Positions 12,635-24,900 of a stretch of DNA of 64,000 bases are shown here, piece by piece (the first letter of the stretch is position 1; the number at the start of each line of letters is the position of its first letter). Where the stretch lies: the NCBI GenBank assembly GCA_963922205.1, contig CAWUHX010000166.1, positions 738,019 through 802,018 on the forward strand, read 5' to 3'. The position numbers were made by a program, and so were the translations under genes. This stretch comes from Romanomermis culicivorax. Its lineage: Eukaryota; Nematoda; Enoplea; Mermithida; Mermithidae. The notes under the pieces are model-generated. The model saw only the letters and a program-made list of their open reading frames with translations. It did no database searches and was not told the DNA's origin.

Positions 12635-13701
12635 TGTTGTGCAGGTCTCTTCTTAGGGTGTAAGAAAAGATAGAGGCTTCTGGTCTGAACTGACCTGTTA
12701 GAGCTAATTCCTTGGCTAAGCCTCGGAGATTGCGCAACAGTCCAGTTCCCCAGACCTGACCACAACAAAGATAAACTTCTTTGAAATATGGGGCCTCACA
12801 CGGACCCTCGAAGTCTCCTAGAAGAGACAAGGATTCCCCTCAGGGATAAACTTACTTTCTGGATCCCCGGGTGGGTCTTCCAGAGCTTGCAGTCAGCAAG
12901 CTGGCGCCTGGGCCTCTGGCCCTTCACTCCAATTGCTCGATTGAATCTAAATAACAAATGAATAAATATAGCAATAATTCGGACGAATAATAAAAAGAAA
13001 GTGGAATGACCACTAATAAAATTATGCAAATATACACTACCAGGCGAAACTAACCGTCCATGCCGGTCGCGTCCAGGACGCGTCCGGAATGCGTCCAGAA
13101 CGCGTCTCGGACGCACCCAGGATGCGAAAAGCACACTATACCGACAATAAAATTGACAGGCCATGTGCTTGTGTCACACAAAGCCAAAGAATTTTGCTGA
13201 GGCTTCCTTCTTACCTCCCTATAGAAAGCACACATTATTTACCAGATATAAACGAAAGGTCAATTGTTGTCATACTGTAGGTCAAAACAAAGTGCATATC
13301 CACTACACATTAAGAAAGAACTATGATTGACAGTCATTGCATGAATGTCAATTACTAAGAAAGATGAAAGTTTTCTTTGTGCTGCCGAAAAAGACGCGTT
13401 CCGGACGCGACCTGGACGCGACCCGGACGCGTCCAGAACGCGTTCCGGACGCGAATTTTTGAGGGTTAGTTTCGCCTGGTAGTGTAAGACAAAATTGCTG
13501 GGAATATTTTTACTGGACGCCAGCTATTATATCAAGAATATAATAAAAAACGATTATAGTGAATGAATGAATTTCACTATCACTTTTTGGTCTTTCTATG
13601 GCCCTCCATTTCTATGCAAATGTTTGCGCTGCTGGTCGTCCGATTCGTCGATTTGCATGGCAATTTCTTGATGCAACTTGCCATCAACAGGGTGCCCAAC
13701 A
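12635..13701 (-). repeat. 5' LTR of the degenerate retrotransposon, split by a MITE
   Basis: Minus-strand sequence begins TGTTGGGCACCCTGTTGATG at 13701 and ends GCACAACA at 12635, the same termini as the LTRs at 29364 and 43426. Without the 450-bp MITE (13035..13484) and its 2-bp duplication the LTR would be about 615 bp, the same as its relatives (618 and 620 bp). The partner 3' LTR lies beyond position 1. Confidence 0.92.
13035..13484. mobile_element. 450-bp MITE with 21-bp TIRs and TA target duplication
   Basis: CACTACCAGGCGAAACTAAC starts at 13035, and its reverse complement ends at 13484. TA flanks both ends (13033-13034 and 13485-13486), and the surrounding LTR sequence rejoins cleanly when the element is removed. 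The TA duplication fits a Tc1/mariner-type mover. Just inside both TIRs are GC-rich arrays of imperfect GGACGCGTCC-like palindromic units, while the middle is AT-rich. No transposase ORF is visible, so it is non-autonomous. Confidence 0.9.
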
Positions 13702-14157
13702 CTTGAAGCTCTGCAACACATGAAAAGAATCTCAAGAGCAAATCACTAATCTAAATCAGCACTAACGATTTTTTTCTACTCATACAGCAAATCTTGGAAA
13801 AATTTTTGTTATGAGGCTTATTTGGAAAGAAAAGGCTACTTGGTATTTTTTATCTACCAAAATTTGAAGATGGGAATATTGTAATTATCAAAAGCATTGC
13901 ACAGCTAACATAAGCAGCAAATTGTTCACAGAAAAATAATACATTTTCTTATAGCCGTTGGTAATTTCTTTTTAGTCGGACTGTCATACATACCTATAAG
14001 AATCGATACAAATTAATTTGAAGTAACAACCTTTTGTTTTCTTTACATTTAGGGATTCACTGTATTTGCTGACACAATCGATTGACATCTATCTTAATAC
14101 AAAGTAAAAAATAGTTAGTCAAGTTGATATGTCATAAAGTTACCTGGTCCACTAACA

Positions 14158-14397
14158 CACTCCATTCATTTAGAAATGATCGAAGCAGTGGTCACAGTTT
14201 GGGCAAACAGAACCTTACTAGAGATTATGAAATCAATTTCGAAAATTTTTGAAATTTTTAGAATAGAAAAAGTGATCATCAAGAAGTCTGTATCATGAAG
14301 GAATAATTTATTCAATAGACTTAACGAGTCTTCCATAATTTTCAACAAAATTTTGGCTCCAACCCTGCTCCAATCATTTCAAAAAGAATGCAGTACA
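14158..14397. repeat. MITE family A, copy 1
   Basis: Starts CACTCCATTCATTTAGAAAT and ends with an approximate inverted version (ATCATTTCAAAAAGAATGC then AGTACA). The inside matches copies at 28630 and 45404, sharing a segment like TTATTCAATAGACTTAACGA. About 240 bp, no coding capacity. Confidence 0.6.
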
Positions 14398-16392
14398 CTG
14401 ACACTTTGTCGGATACGTTTTTTTCATTTTTTGTCATTGATATTTTTTTATCAAACAACTTGAGGAATGTATTCGGCTCAATTCTGATCAAAAATTCACA
14501 GCAATATTAACTGCAGGAGACCACTTCTCAACTTCAACGACTTTCAATTGATTGTTGGTGGCATGTTGACATCATACAAATACATAGGGGTACCATCATT
14601 TAAGAAAAATTAATTATGATCCTACAATAAACTGCACTATATCAAAGATGTAGGGTACCCTAAAAGGAGATTATAAGTATACAAAGTGGGGCCTTAAAAT
14701 CAACAGTTTCCGCAAATTTGGAAAAATATGTAAAATAGGCAATGACATCAACCTGAATCCTGAGGACTGTTGAGCTTAAAATCTAAATATTTTTTAAGTG
14801 TGCATGGCCGAATTTTGTCAGTGAATTCCCAATGAAATGAGGGTGTCATTGCATAAAACCTTTGCCTTAGGATTTTGAAAACCAAGCTGTTGCCACCAAA
14901 TCGGCATCAAAAGTAGAATATACACTATTTCACTGATATAATGTTGATGTTATTTTAAAATTTTGAAAACACAGGACATATGGTTCGGATAACCTGAATG
15001 AGAGGACTTGAGTGGTAGAAAAAATTTCGTCTGTTTGAAGGTGCTGTATTTCTGGTTTTCTGCACCGTCTTTTCATTCTGCACCATCTTTTCAACATATG
15101 GGCAGCACTCATAGTCAACAATATTTTGTATATTTTCATTTTAAAATTAGGCTAATTATGAGTGCAGTACGTAGGAAAGTTTTTACTCGAATTTTGGATT
15201 ATTATCATCTCATGCAGAGTAACCTGTTGAAAATTTCCTCATAAATTTACTGATGAAACTCAGCCCCAATCACACCTACAAATTATCTAGATTTTGGGCC
15301 TAACAGTTTTTGAGATTCCAGGGGGGTTTTTGCCTTTTTGCATGTTTTTCCGAATTTGCAGAGACCCTGTTGATTTTAAGGCTGGAGTTCCTATACTTAT
15401 GTTGCTCCTTCCAGGGTATGCTACATCTTTGGTACAGTGCACATTGCTGTAAGATTGAAGTGAATGATGATGAAGTGTGTGAAGATGAAGATGCATTAGA
15501 AGACCCTGCATTCTATAATTCTCATTTGGAGTTTGAAAGTGGTTTGCTGGCTAGTGACTGTTCTGATAAGTAATCACACATTGGCAAGAAATATGAACAG
15601 GTTTTCCTTGAAACTGTTGGTCTTAAGGGGAACTAGTTGATAATCTCAGAATAATGGCTCACGGTTTTCTCTGTCAATAAGTGGCACAGATCACATGTTC
15701 TATAGTGCAGGATCACATGGTCTATAGTAATGACATATAAATCTGGAACATTCTTATGATGCCAATGTGTGTCAAAATGCTTACACTTCCGGGATGCTTA
15801 TAATTAATCAGCATTTCAAAAAATACTACAATTCAAGATTTTATTTATTATGTATACTATTTATGTGATGCTTTGTCAATCATACTTTGATTATTTATGA
15901 AATTATATGATGCTTTTTTTTGTAGAAAGATTTGAACATTTCCAAAATCTTTTCCATTCTTCTAGTGCAACCATTGATATCTATTGATTCATCTTCCTAT
16001 GGAAGGTGAAATCCTTAGAGAAAAAGAGTAAAAGCTGGTACAACTTTTGACCAATCCAGCTAGAAAATTTCGAGACAAAATATTTTTCAATAGTCCAATT
16101 TTTTGCTTAGGATAGATTGTTTATAGTTAATAAACAGAACAATAAAAAACTGTTCCCCCAGAATATAAATTTTGACGTCACTTTCAGCAAATCTTCTCCC
16201 CATGCTTCTTACTTTCTGGTTCTAATATCGAGATGCTGAACCAACTTTGTTAACAAATGCAAAATGCAAAATGCAAAAAATTGCAAACAAAATTATGGAT
16301 TTTTGGGCGATTTTCAGGGTTTTGCTTTCTTTGGATCTCTGTAGCTTCTCAAAGGGTATTCAAATCGCGATGCTGCTTTAACAGCTATTGTA

Positions 16393-16636
16393 TAGTCTGT
16401 TTTTTATAAAATGCTTCCAGATACAAAAGTGACACAAATCAATACTGTTGTCGAAATCGTTTACATAAAGTTCTTACTGTAAAATTTTTTACTCGAAATA
16501 TCGCTAAAGGTTAGGTCAGTATGCTCACAAATTTCCAGCCCTACATGATATTTTTTTTATCAGAAAACCGCAAAAATCTGAAATACTACTTGCTTTCCAT
16601 TTCATTATTTGGAAGCATTTCAAGAAAAACAGACTA
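16393..16636. repeat. MITE family B, copy 1
   Basis: TAGTCTGTTTTTTATAAAAT at the left end is mirrored at the right end (AGAAAAACAGACTA). TA flanks both sides. Related copies lie at 53600, 54237, 55551 and 60190. It has a shared inner segment (TCGTTTACATAAAG) and no ORF. Confidence 0.65.
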
Positions 16637-18844
16637 TAAACCTGCAAAAGCTGATACAAGTTATGTCAAAAATCGAAAAAATTGAAAAGTGTCAACTTTT
16701 GTCTTATTGTAGCTATGCGAGTTTTGATTTTCTGACAAAATAAATATCACTTTCGTACCTAGCGCATCAACTTACACCTAATATGTGAATTTCGGGTATA
16801 AAGTTAATTTTTTACTCATTACAATTCTTTGTACGAGAAGCTGAATTTTCTCAGACATTGTCTCTTACTGCTGTTCCGCATCATTCGCTCTATTTTGTCT
16901 GGCTAAACATCAATAGATGTCAAGCAGGGTGCCTTCAACTGTAGAGCTGCAGTCAGAGAGCCAACATTTATCGTATAACATTTAACTTGCAGTCTTGATT
17001 TTTTCCGGTCGAATCACTGGAGAGAGAAATTTTTGTTGCATCTCTTCTGAGGCATTCTGTTGCGCAACCATTGTGAATTGTTTGTTGAAATGCTACCAGC
17101 GATTCGACTCACAACTTTTCTTTTTAATGGTCTAATCTGAACGTTTTGAATTTTTCCTGGATCTCGATGATGGCATATTTAGTTTTTTTTATATTGAATT
17201 TTATAGTGAAATTAACCAGCATTTTTTGAATCAACTCTCACAATGTGCAATGCACCTAAAACGGTGCATTAATCTGATTTAAATTTTAACAAAATATGTC
17301 ATCAGGCATTGGATGGCCACAGAAATCATTAACAAAATTCTGCGGCATCTTATGGGAAGGTCCCCAAAAATGGCCCTAAAGGTGTTCGCTTTATTTTCAC
17401 TTCCGCTTTGACGCTTTGAAATGTAATAAAAAGTGTAAAGTAAAGGATATGAAAATGTTTTTCGTATGCATATAGAGCCTGGTCTTCTGCATGCAATGAA
17501 CATTTGGCTTCATTCACAATTTTTCTGGGCTGATATTTCGATACATATGTACAGACCGAAAAGTGGCAAAAAACGTAAAAATTCAAAACTTTGGAGTACT
17601 GTAGATATGTGGGGATTTTGATTTTTATGTTGATTATGTATGCTTTGTTTATAATATCCGTTAAACTGAGTCATTTGCATTCGTATGACGTCTTTCGCAT
17701 TTTCCTACATCTTTTTGATAAATGCTGGGGATCCAGACCTCCCATGTGTATGTGTGGTTATAACAATGATGTCATTGATATGATTGAATTATATTGATCC
17801 TGGTCTTATTCCGATTATCCGAATTTTTACATAAGATATCTGATAGGGGACGTGCCCCCAATACAGCGAAACTAAAAAAAGCAAAACTCAAAACATTCCA
17901 AAAAAAGCGAATCTCAATATAGTGAGTAGTAAAAAGTTTTCATTAGAGTAAACGCACACGTCATTCTTATAATAAATATGCAAATTTGGTATATTAAAAC
18001 CGTTTTGCTAGTTGAGATAGTCCATTTGGTCCAAGTTTTACATGCTTTTGTTCTTCAGTTGCGGTAGGCATGCACGAACGGATCATTCCGAAATCACAAA
18101 ATATTTTTCAGAAAAACATATTTGCAAAACGTTTGAAAGAAAACAAAAACAAAAAATTATCATAAGGATTTTCAATTAAAATAGTTTTGTATGGAGCTTC
18201 ATTGCAAAAAAAATAAAATAAAAAAAATAATTAAGCGGTAAAAAACAAATAATAAAGAAACGAAAAGTAATATAATGTAATAAAAAGTAGGAAAAGAATA
18301 AAATATATAAGTACACACGACCTGAAAAAATTAAACAAAAAGTGGGTCAAAACATGAGAATATAAAAGGGAATGAGTCAATAAGACAAAAAAGAAACAAA
18401 AAACACGCATGTAGAACGTTAATAATAAACAAAGCAGAATAAGAAGCTGTAATGTCGAGAAAACGCATACTTAGAGCCATCATGTCAGAAATCTGGCGAT
18501 TCGTGCCAAAATGTGACAACAGCATCCACCAGAACTAAATGGAGGACCAGTAGGCCATGCCCCAAAAGTTCTACCCCGCCCAATCTCCATTTTTCCATTC
18601 TAAAGATAACTTTTTTGAAAATTCGTAATTTTGAGAATCTGTTCCGAGACTTCGCTGTATTGAGACATCGCCCGACTAGTCGCACCTCTGAAGCTCCGAG
18701 TCCTCTTTCGCCCAAGAACCTTCGGTAAATTGCCGTAGGTTCGATTCTGTTACTATCGGGAGAACATAAAAAAGTGATGGTTGAAAAAAGGTGCGTACAT
18801 TTTATTAGTAATCAGATAAATCATATTCTATGAGTTCGGTTGAG

Positions 18845-18988
18845 TCAATCGTCGATTCCTTTTTGCTTGACGATGCGCGCATTCTCGGCACACAAAGAAG
18901 TGGGTTCGAATACACCAAATTCGGTTATGAAACCGGTTATAAGATCGGCAGGAGTTACGTCGAATGCAGGATTCCAGCAATGAATATT
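18845..18988 (-). CDS. MRI1: MRI1 last exon
   Basis: Acceptor TGCATTTCAG, then [18 protein letters not shown] and a short variable tail ending in TGA at 18847-18845. Phase 0, 144 nt including the stop. WNPAFDVTP is the C-terminal family signature. Confidence 0.93.
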   Translation of the reverse strand, partial: NIHCWNPAFDVTPADLITGFITEFGVFEPTSLCAENARIVKQKGIDD

Positions 18989-21900
18989 CTGAAATGCAAA
19001 ATGAAGCTTAGACGTCAAATGCTGCAAAAATTATCATGAGCTTCTGCCAAAATGCTATAAAAACGCAAATATTCAGTCAAACATTACTTTTCCCTGAGTT
19101 TAAATAAATTTTTTCTTATCACAAGAGGAAAGGCTCGTCTGCGATGATCGTAATTCATGTATTGCGAATTCATTATATTTCGAAATAGTCGAAAAATGGT
19201 CCCCCCACTACGTTCTTCTATGAGGCACTCGAACATTTTTTTATCAAATTCGAGGTTAAAACTCTGTTTGGTCAAACACGGAAAAATCCTTGCTTCAATT
19301 CGCGTTTAATTGAAGTCTAGCGGAGAAACTGATACATATTCAACTAACGAAATATCAATTATATTTTCTTTTGTGACGAAGGTATGAAGATTTTTTTGAA
19401 CGGCATGTAGACAAAAAATGATCGTCGAGAAAAATTACTTCCGGTGCAATGGGGTCTCCTTTAGCCGAGTGCGTCATTTCGTTAGGAGGCCTTTCTTCAA
19501 TTTTGATTTCATCGCCGCATTTCGTGTTCCGGTCGAATGAGTCGAAAGGCAACGCGACGTAAAGTGGAATTTTGTGATATCTAGCCAGAACGGCCAGAGA
19601 GTAAGTTCCGATTTTATTGGCCGTATCACCGTTTAAAACCACTCGATCCGCACCTAAAAATAAGAAAACATTGAAAATATCGGGAGCCACGGAATTGTTA
19701 CTGTACATGGGTATTATTTTCAAAAAATATCTATCGTTTTGAAATGAGGGTGTCATCATTCGATTGGCAAGAATATTATTTCTTTTAAAAAATAAGATAG
19801 GGATACAAAATTATTGAGTACAACAGATGAAGATAAAATGGCTAATGAGATTGATAGAACCTAGAATTGAGCCTAAGGAACCTACTAAATGACCATCTTA
19901 ACAGCAAGCACTGGATATAAAAATAAATTCTTTCTACTTTCAACAAATAACATTACACATACATGAACACGGTCTTTGGTTCCAGGGTATACAAAATTCC
20001 TAAAATAATAGTCAATTATTTTTTGCAGAAAAATCATTTATGGTAATTTGAAGTCAAGTAATACAATTTCAGCTTAATAAATAAAGTTAAGAAAGACCGA
20101 TTTTTTACATAGATCATGCAATACAAGCTTCTTGAGTACCAGTAGAAAAGATAAGAAACATAATTTAAATTCAAGTGTCCATCACTGCATCACCAATCGA
20201 GTGCATAGTGCGCATTAAGTATTCTGAACAAATCAAGTTTTGTCAAAAATTTGGCTACCCCAGATTTTTAGGGTATAGTAAATGTATACCCTGTGCGCGC
20301 ATATCTGACATTACAGCTAAATCAATGGATGTGATGGCAAAAATAATAAACAATGATATAATCATGTCGATGATATAGAAGTGAAACAGGCTTTTTTAGT
20401 CATTTTAGGGGCCACGGCCCCTAAAAAATTGGAAATGGCTCCTTAAATTTTAGGTCTAGGAGCCATTTTGGCTCCTAAAATTCTGACTTATTTATTTTAG
20501 TGAATTATAGTTATTTTCATTCAATTTTAGATTTAAAGTAAGCGTTTTACAGGCTCTAAAATCATAAAACACCAAAAATTTTCCGGTTCTTCGCGCATGA
20601 TTTCATTCCATAATTTTTTACATTTATCTATTCACTGTTTTTCTACACATCAAACTTTCTAGGGAAAAATTTTTCGAAAAAAGGGAAGAATATGGGGATT
20701 CGACAAGTAAAAGACGAATTTTAGTGCATTTAAGAGGTCAAAATCTTAATTTTTCCAACTTTTTTAAACTAATATTTTAAATATTTTAATATCATAATCA
20801 TAATGGAGGCGATTTTCATAAATTTCAAGTTTAATTTGAATATTTTCATACTCATGAAAGAATGAACATATTTCTTGATTTGTAAAATGATATTTACACA
20901 TTTTTTCGAGCCTTATTTTCATCGAATAAGTTATCCCTAAGTTAATTTTCCAGCATTTCAGAGTGTCAGAATCTTGATAAAATTTTGTTGCGTAGCGCCG
21001 GGAAGATAGAGGAGACAACAGAAGAATAAGAGCAGAAGCTGCATTTTCAAAACCTGATACTTTTGTACAGAAGGAAATGAATTCAATTGCTATCTTGGAA
21101 GAAGATTTGTGCGAAAATAAACGAAATATCGTGTTTTTTGCATTTGAAAATTTTTCTTTGCACAAAGATTATTTGGCCGATCTTCGTACATGTAGAGAAA
21201 AAATTGTAACCGAAAAACGCCGATTAGAAATAAAATTTTGAACAGTAATTTTTTAATTTAATTATATACGTTCTACAGTGTGTTACAAGCCCATTTTTCG
21301 ATATTTTTCAATTAAATATTTTTGGCTCCCAAATTTTCAATTTGACCGAGCCATTTGGCTCCTGGTTTTCAAACCAAAAAAAGCCTGAATTGAAGATATC
21401 AATGAAATACAATGTAGCTTTTTCCTCAGCTGGTTCAAAAAAGAAAGGAGCTACAAAAGCTAGAAGGATCTAAAGAAAGAACAGTGTAAGATAACATGGA
21501 CCGACTATAGCAAAGGAAGACTATAATCAAGAATCATATCTGATACAATCAGAATTGAACCATACAATAAAACAGATAAATAGCAGCAAAATATCTTCTA
21601 AAACAAAACATGTAGGACAAGAAAAATAGCAAGCGAAATTGAAATTAAATTATTACGATTTTACTCCTTGATGTACAATACTATACAAAATAGGGATGAG
21701 TAACAAAGGCCTTGAAAAACAGATGAAGATCAAAAATTCGAGTACTTGCTATGATCTCAATTGAGATGATGTCTCACACACATTGCCCGACTGTCAACAG
21801 ATAACATCTCCAAGAACTTGTATTAAATAAGGTGATTATCAGGCAGAAACAATACATGGATATAAACCAGAGAAAAACTGACCACAATAAGATAATTAAC

Positions 21901-24900
21901 ATAATAATAGCGAAATATTTTATTCATAGAAAAAGAAGAGCAGAGGAAAATCTAAGCTCAACAGCTTTGAATGAAGCTAGCACAAAAGAATGGAGAATGT
22001 GTGAAAATTATCAACACAAACTTTCAATTATTGGAAAAAAGAAGACAAGTTTTGATTAAAAGCACGATCTCAAAAACCAGGGGAATCATTATATATATAA
22101 GCGAAACAATATGGTGTAACTTCGAAAGAACTCCTCGAAAGAAGAAAAAAATAAAATGATTCTTTCTGTTTTTACTTTTATGCGTGTTTTGTCTTTTAAT
22201 CAAATAAATATATTCGGAAAGATAATTATAAAAAATGAGCTTCTGAAGAAAATAAGGTTCTCTCCTAGTTTTATTCACATATTTTCATTTTTCTATTGCT
22301 AAAAATCTAACAATATTCGTTGTTTTTTACCGACTACAATGGCATCGATATTCTTGGTTTTCATCAGCCAACCAGCCATATTATCGCAAATAAGCGTTTC
22401 AGGAATTTTTTCGTATATCAATTCGAATCCGGTCAATCGTGAACCTTGATTGAACGGTCTCGTTTCCGTAAAATATACCATGTTGATGAGACCTTGTTTG
22501 TGCAGTTCTCTGACGACACCTTAAAGAACAATGAATTTGAATTGATAGCATTTAAAATTTTTTTTCGATTTCTCTTTTCAGAAAAATTATAGCCGTAACT
22601 TGTTAGGTTACGCAGGGTTTTCTAATATAGTGTATTGCAGAAACCAGGATATATCTAATGCTCTGTTGGATTTACATTCAATGTCAACATTATTTTAGTT
22701 CAATATGTCACAATTTCAACGTCAGCTATGCTAGATATCCACAGAATAATCAAAGTAGTTCAAATAAAATCATTGATTTTGAGGTTTTTTATTCGTCATT
22801 CATAATAAATTTAAGGAAAATCTTAAATTGGGGAGCGTAAATTGAAACCAAAAGGACTGAATAAGAACTTCGTATTTCATTCAAACATACATGTGCTCGG
22901 AAAAATCGTCGAGCACCGCTGAACTTTTTCCTAGACAGTTTTTTCGATGATTTTTTTGTATGTAAGAACATGCCCATGGAACTTTCTTGTTTTCTTGCTC
23001 ACCCATCCCCACTCCCATCGATAAAAAGTCCTACGGCTCTAACACCTGTAAAATTCTTGGTTCTAGGACAATTCGCCCCCAGCAATTCGTCCCCCACAAT
23101 TCGCCCCTGGTAATTCGCCCCCACTGCAGTTCGCCCCCGGACAATTCGCCCCTGAGCAATTCGCCCCCAGTAATTCGTCCCCAGTAATTCGCCCCTGGTA
23201 CTATACTTACCTGGTTTTAGATTTAAAAGCAACTCCATGATATGTTATGTAATATATCTCCAGATTTTCTTTTTCCAGCTTTATTTCTTGTAACTTTTTA
23301 TCGGGATCTATTGAGAGCAATTAAGATTATGAAAAAGTATCACAATTATTCTACGTGTGACTCTATCGTGTTCTTCACTATCTTTTTCGTGACAACTTTT
23401 GGGTGTACCAAAAACACAAAAGAATAAAAGTATAAAAACAGAAGAAAAATATAAAGGAAAAAATCAGAAAAGGAGAATGAGTAAAAAGTAATCAAAAAAA
23501 TATAGAAGAAACTAAACAAGAAAGATGAAGGACGAAAAAAAGGAATACAAGAAAAAATTAAACGAAAAAAAGGAACAAAAAACATAAAAAACAAATGCAG
23601 ATCGAAGAACATAAATGACTCGCAATTCTGCCTATGATATCCGTGTTACAAATTACAGTTCTGCGTAAATTCTCCCAGGTATTCACGCCATTAGACTAAA
23701 GTTTGGCATGGTTTCTGGGGATTAGGACACCATCATTACAAATTTGAAATAATATAAATTTGCGAATTGCCAGTGTTGAGATTTTTCACAAATTTTTGGT
23801 CGAGATTGATTATTTTCAGTCCGATAAACTTTAGCTGCAAGCTTTCATTTTGAATTCGGCCACACATTTTGTTTCAAGTGGAAAAGCAACCGGCCACTTC
23901 AATTATAGGGAACTACTGCTCAAACGATGTATTGCTGACTGTACGAGTAAAAAATGCTTATACTGACTTAGTACTAACCACATCAGTAAAAAATCTTACA
24001 TTCAAATAAAATTTTAAAAAATTATTCGTGGACATTTATTTCGAACATTGCTGTAGATGAGACTACCCCATAGGGAGGGGTATGAGGGGGGTATTACCCC
24101 TGCCTAATGTCCTGAAAATTGATCACTAGTTGCCTAATTTTAAGACAAAATGACGTGTTTAGTGGACATTTAGCTATTCTACCCCGCAAATTTTCAACTT
24201 TACCCCTACCTAAAAAATCTGACCTTGGGGACCTCTACTGTAGATCTTTTTCTTCTTGTACATAATACTTGCACTCTGCATGCAGAATTCATAAATAAAC
24301 ATGCTATTTCGGCTGGGAAAAATCTATAGGTATTGTGTATAGATGTGTAGAAATGCTATTACATAACTGCTAACAACCTAGTGGAATTATTTTTAAATCG
24401 GAATTTTTTAAATTAAAAAACAGTGAATTGGGGGTCAATTACTGGGGGAGAATTGTGGGGGGGGGGCGATTTGCTCAGGGGCGAATTGTGTTGGGGGCGA
24501 ATTGCTCAGGGGCGAATTGTGTTGCGGGCGAATTGTCCGGGGGCGAATTGTGTTGGGGGCGAATTGTGGGGGACAAATTGTTGGGGGCGAATTACTGGGG
24601 GCGAATTGTCCGTATCCCAAAATTCTTGCCATGCATGTTTGCGCTCAACCTCAGGAAAATTTCTGAATAACCTGCTGCTTACAAACCAATGAAAATATTC
24701 AATTTATTTCAAACCTTTTTCAAAGACTTTTTATTTATTTAGATGCTATTTATTATTCTTTTTAGCATTGTAAAAATGACAAGCAGCGGTTTAGTACTGT
24801 TAGTTATGGCCTTATGGTCATCGTAGCTATACGTATAGAATTTCTGCACTGAAAACTACAGAAGACAGGCTAGATACCTGAAGAACAAATTTCAGGCCTT

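Larger units (their letters stand above)
1..13701 (-). mobile_element. Degenerate copy of a large Ty3/gypsy-type LTR retrotransposon, truncated by the window start
   Basis: Read on the minus strand this copy runs 5' LTR (12635..13701), primer binding site, gag-pol (about 12538 down to 5835), a spacer with a small ORF relic, and the second large ORF (4651 down to 1). The order and much of the sequence match the nearly intact copy at 29364..44045. Position 1 corresponds to about 42222 in that copy, so the C-terminal end of the second ORF and the 3' LTR lie outside the window. Frameshifts, stops and insertions break every gene. By eye the protein segments are clearly diverged from the intact copy, so this is an older insertion of the same family, in inverted orientation to the other copy. 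Confidence 0.93.
13702..18844. other. Intergenic stretch downstream of MRI1
   Basis: AT-rich DNA between the inverted retrotransposon LTR and the MRI1 stop codon. It contains one copy each of MITE family A (14158..14397) and family B (16393..16636). Short ORFs such as 15310..15573 (plus), with an acidic tail, have no recognisable domain. The 3' UTR of MRI1 must lie at its right end, but I could not fix a polyadenylation site. Confidence 0.5.
23066..24611. mobile_element. Element bounded by inverted arrays of a CAATTCGCCCCC unit
   Basis: The left end begins GGACAATTCGCCCCC and the right end is its exact inverse, GGGGGCGAATTGTCC. Both ends continue inward as arrays of the same 12-17 bp unit, in opposite orientation. 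The middle is AT-rich with no recognisable ORF and hosts a smaller hAT-type element (24059..24237). It looks like a non-autonomous DNA transposon with subterminal repeats; the superfamily is not known to me. Confidence 0.6.

Noticed and set aside
15310..15573. Plus ORF with acidic tail downstream of MRI1
   Set aside because: No domain, no splice context, and an equally long open frame on the other strand; not enough to call a gene.
23066..24611. CRISPR-like array
   Set aside because: Units are short, spacers are a few bases and not unique, and the context is eukaryotic; it is a minisatellite-like transposon end.
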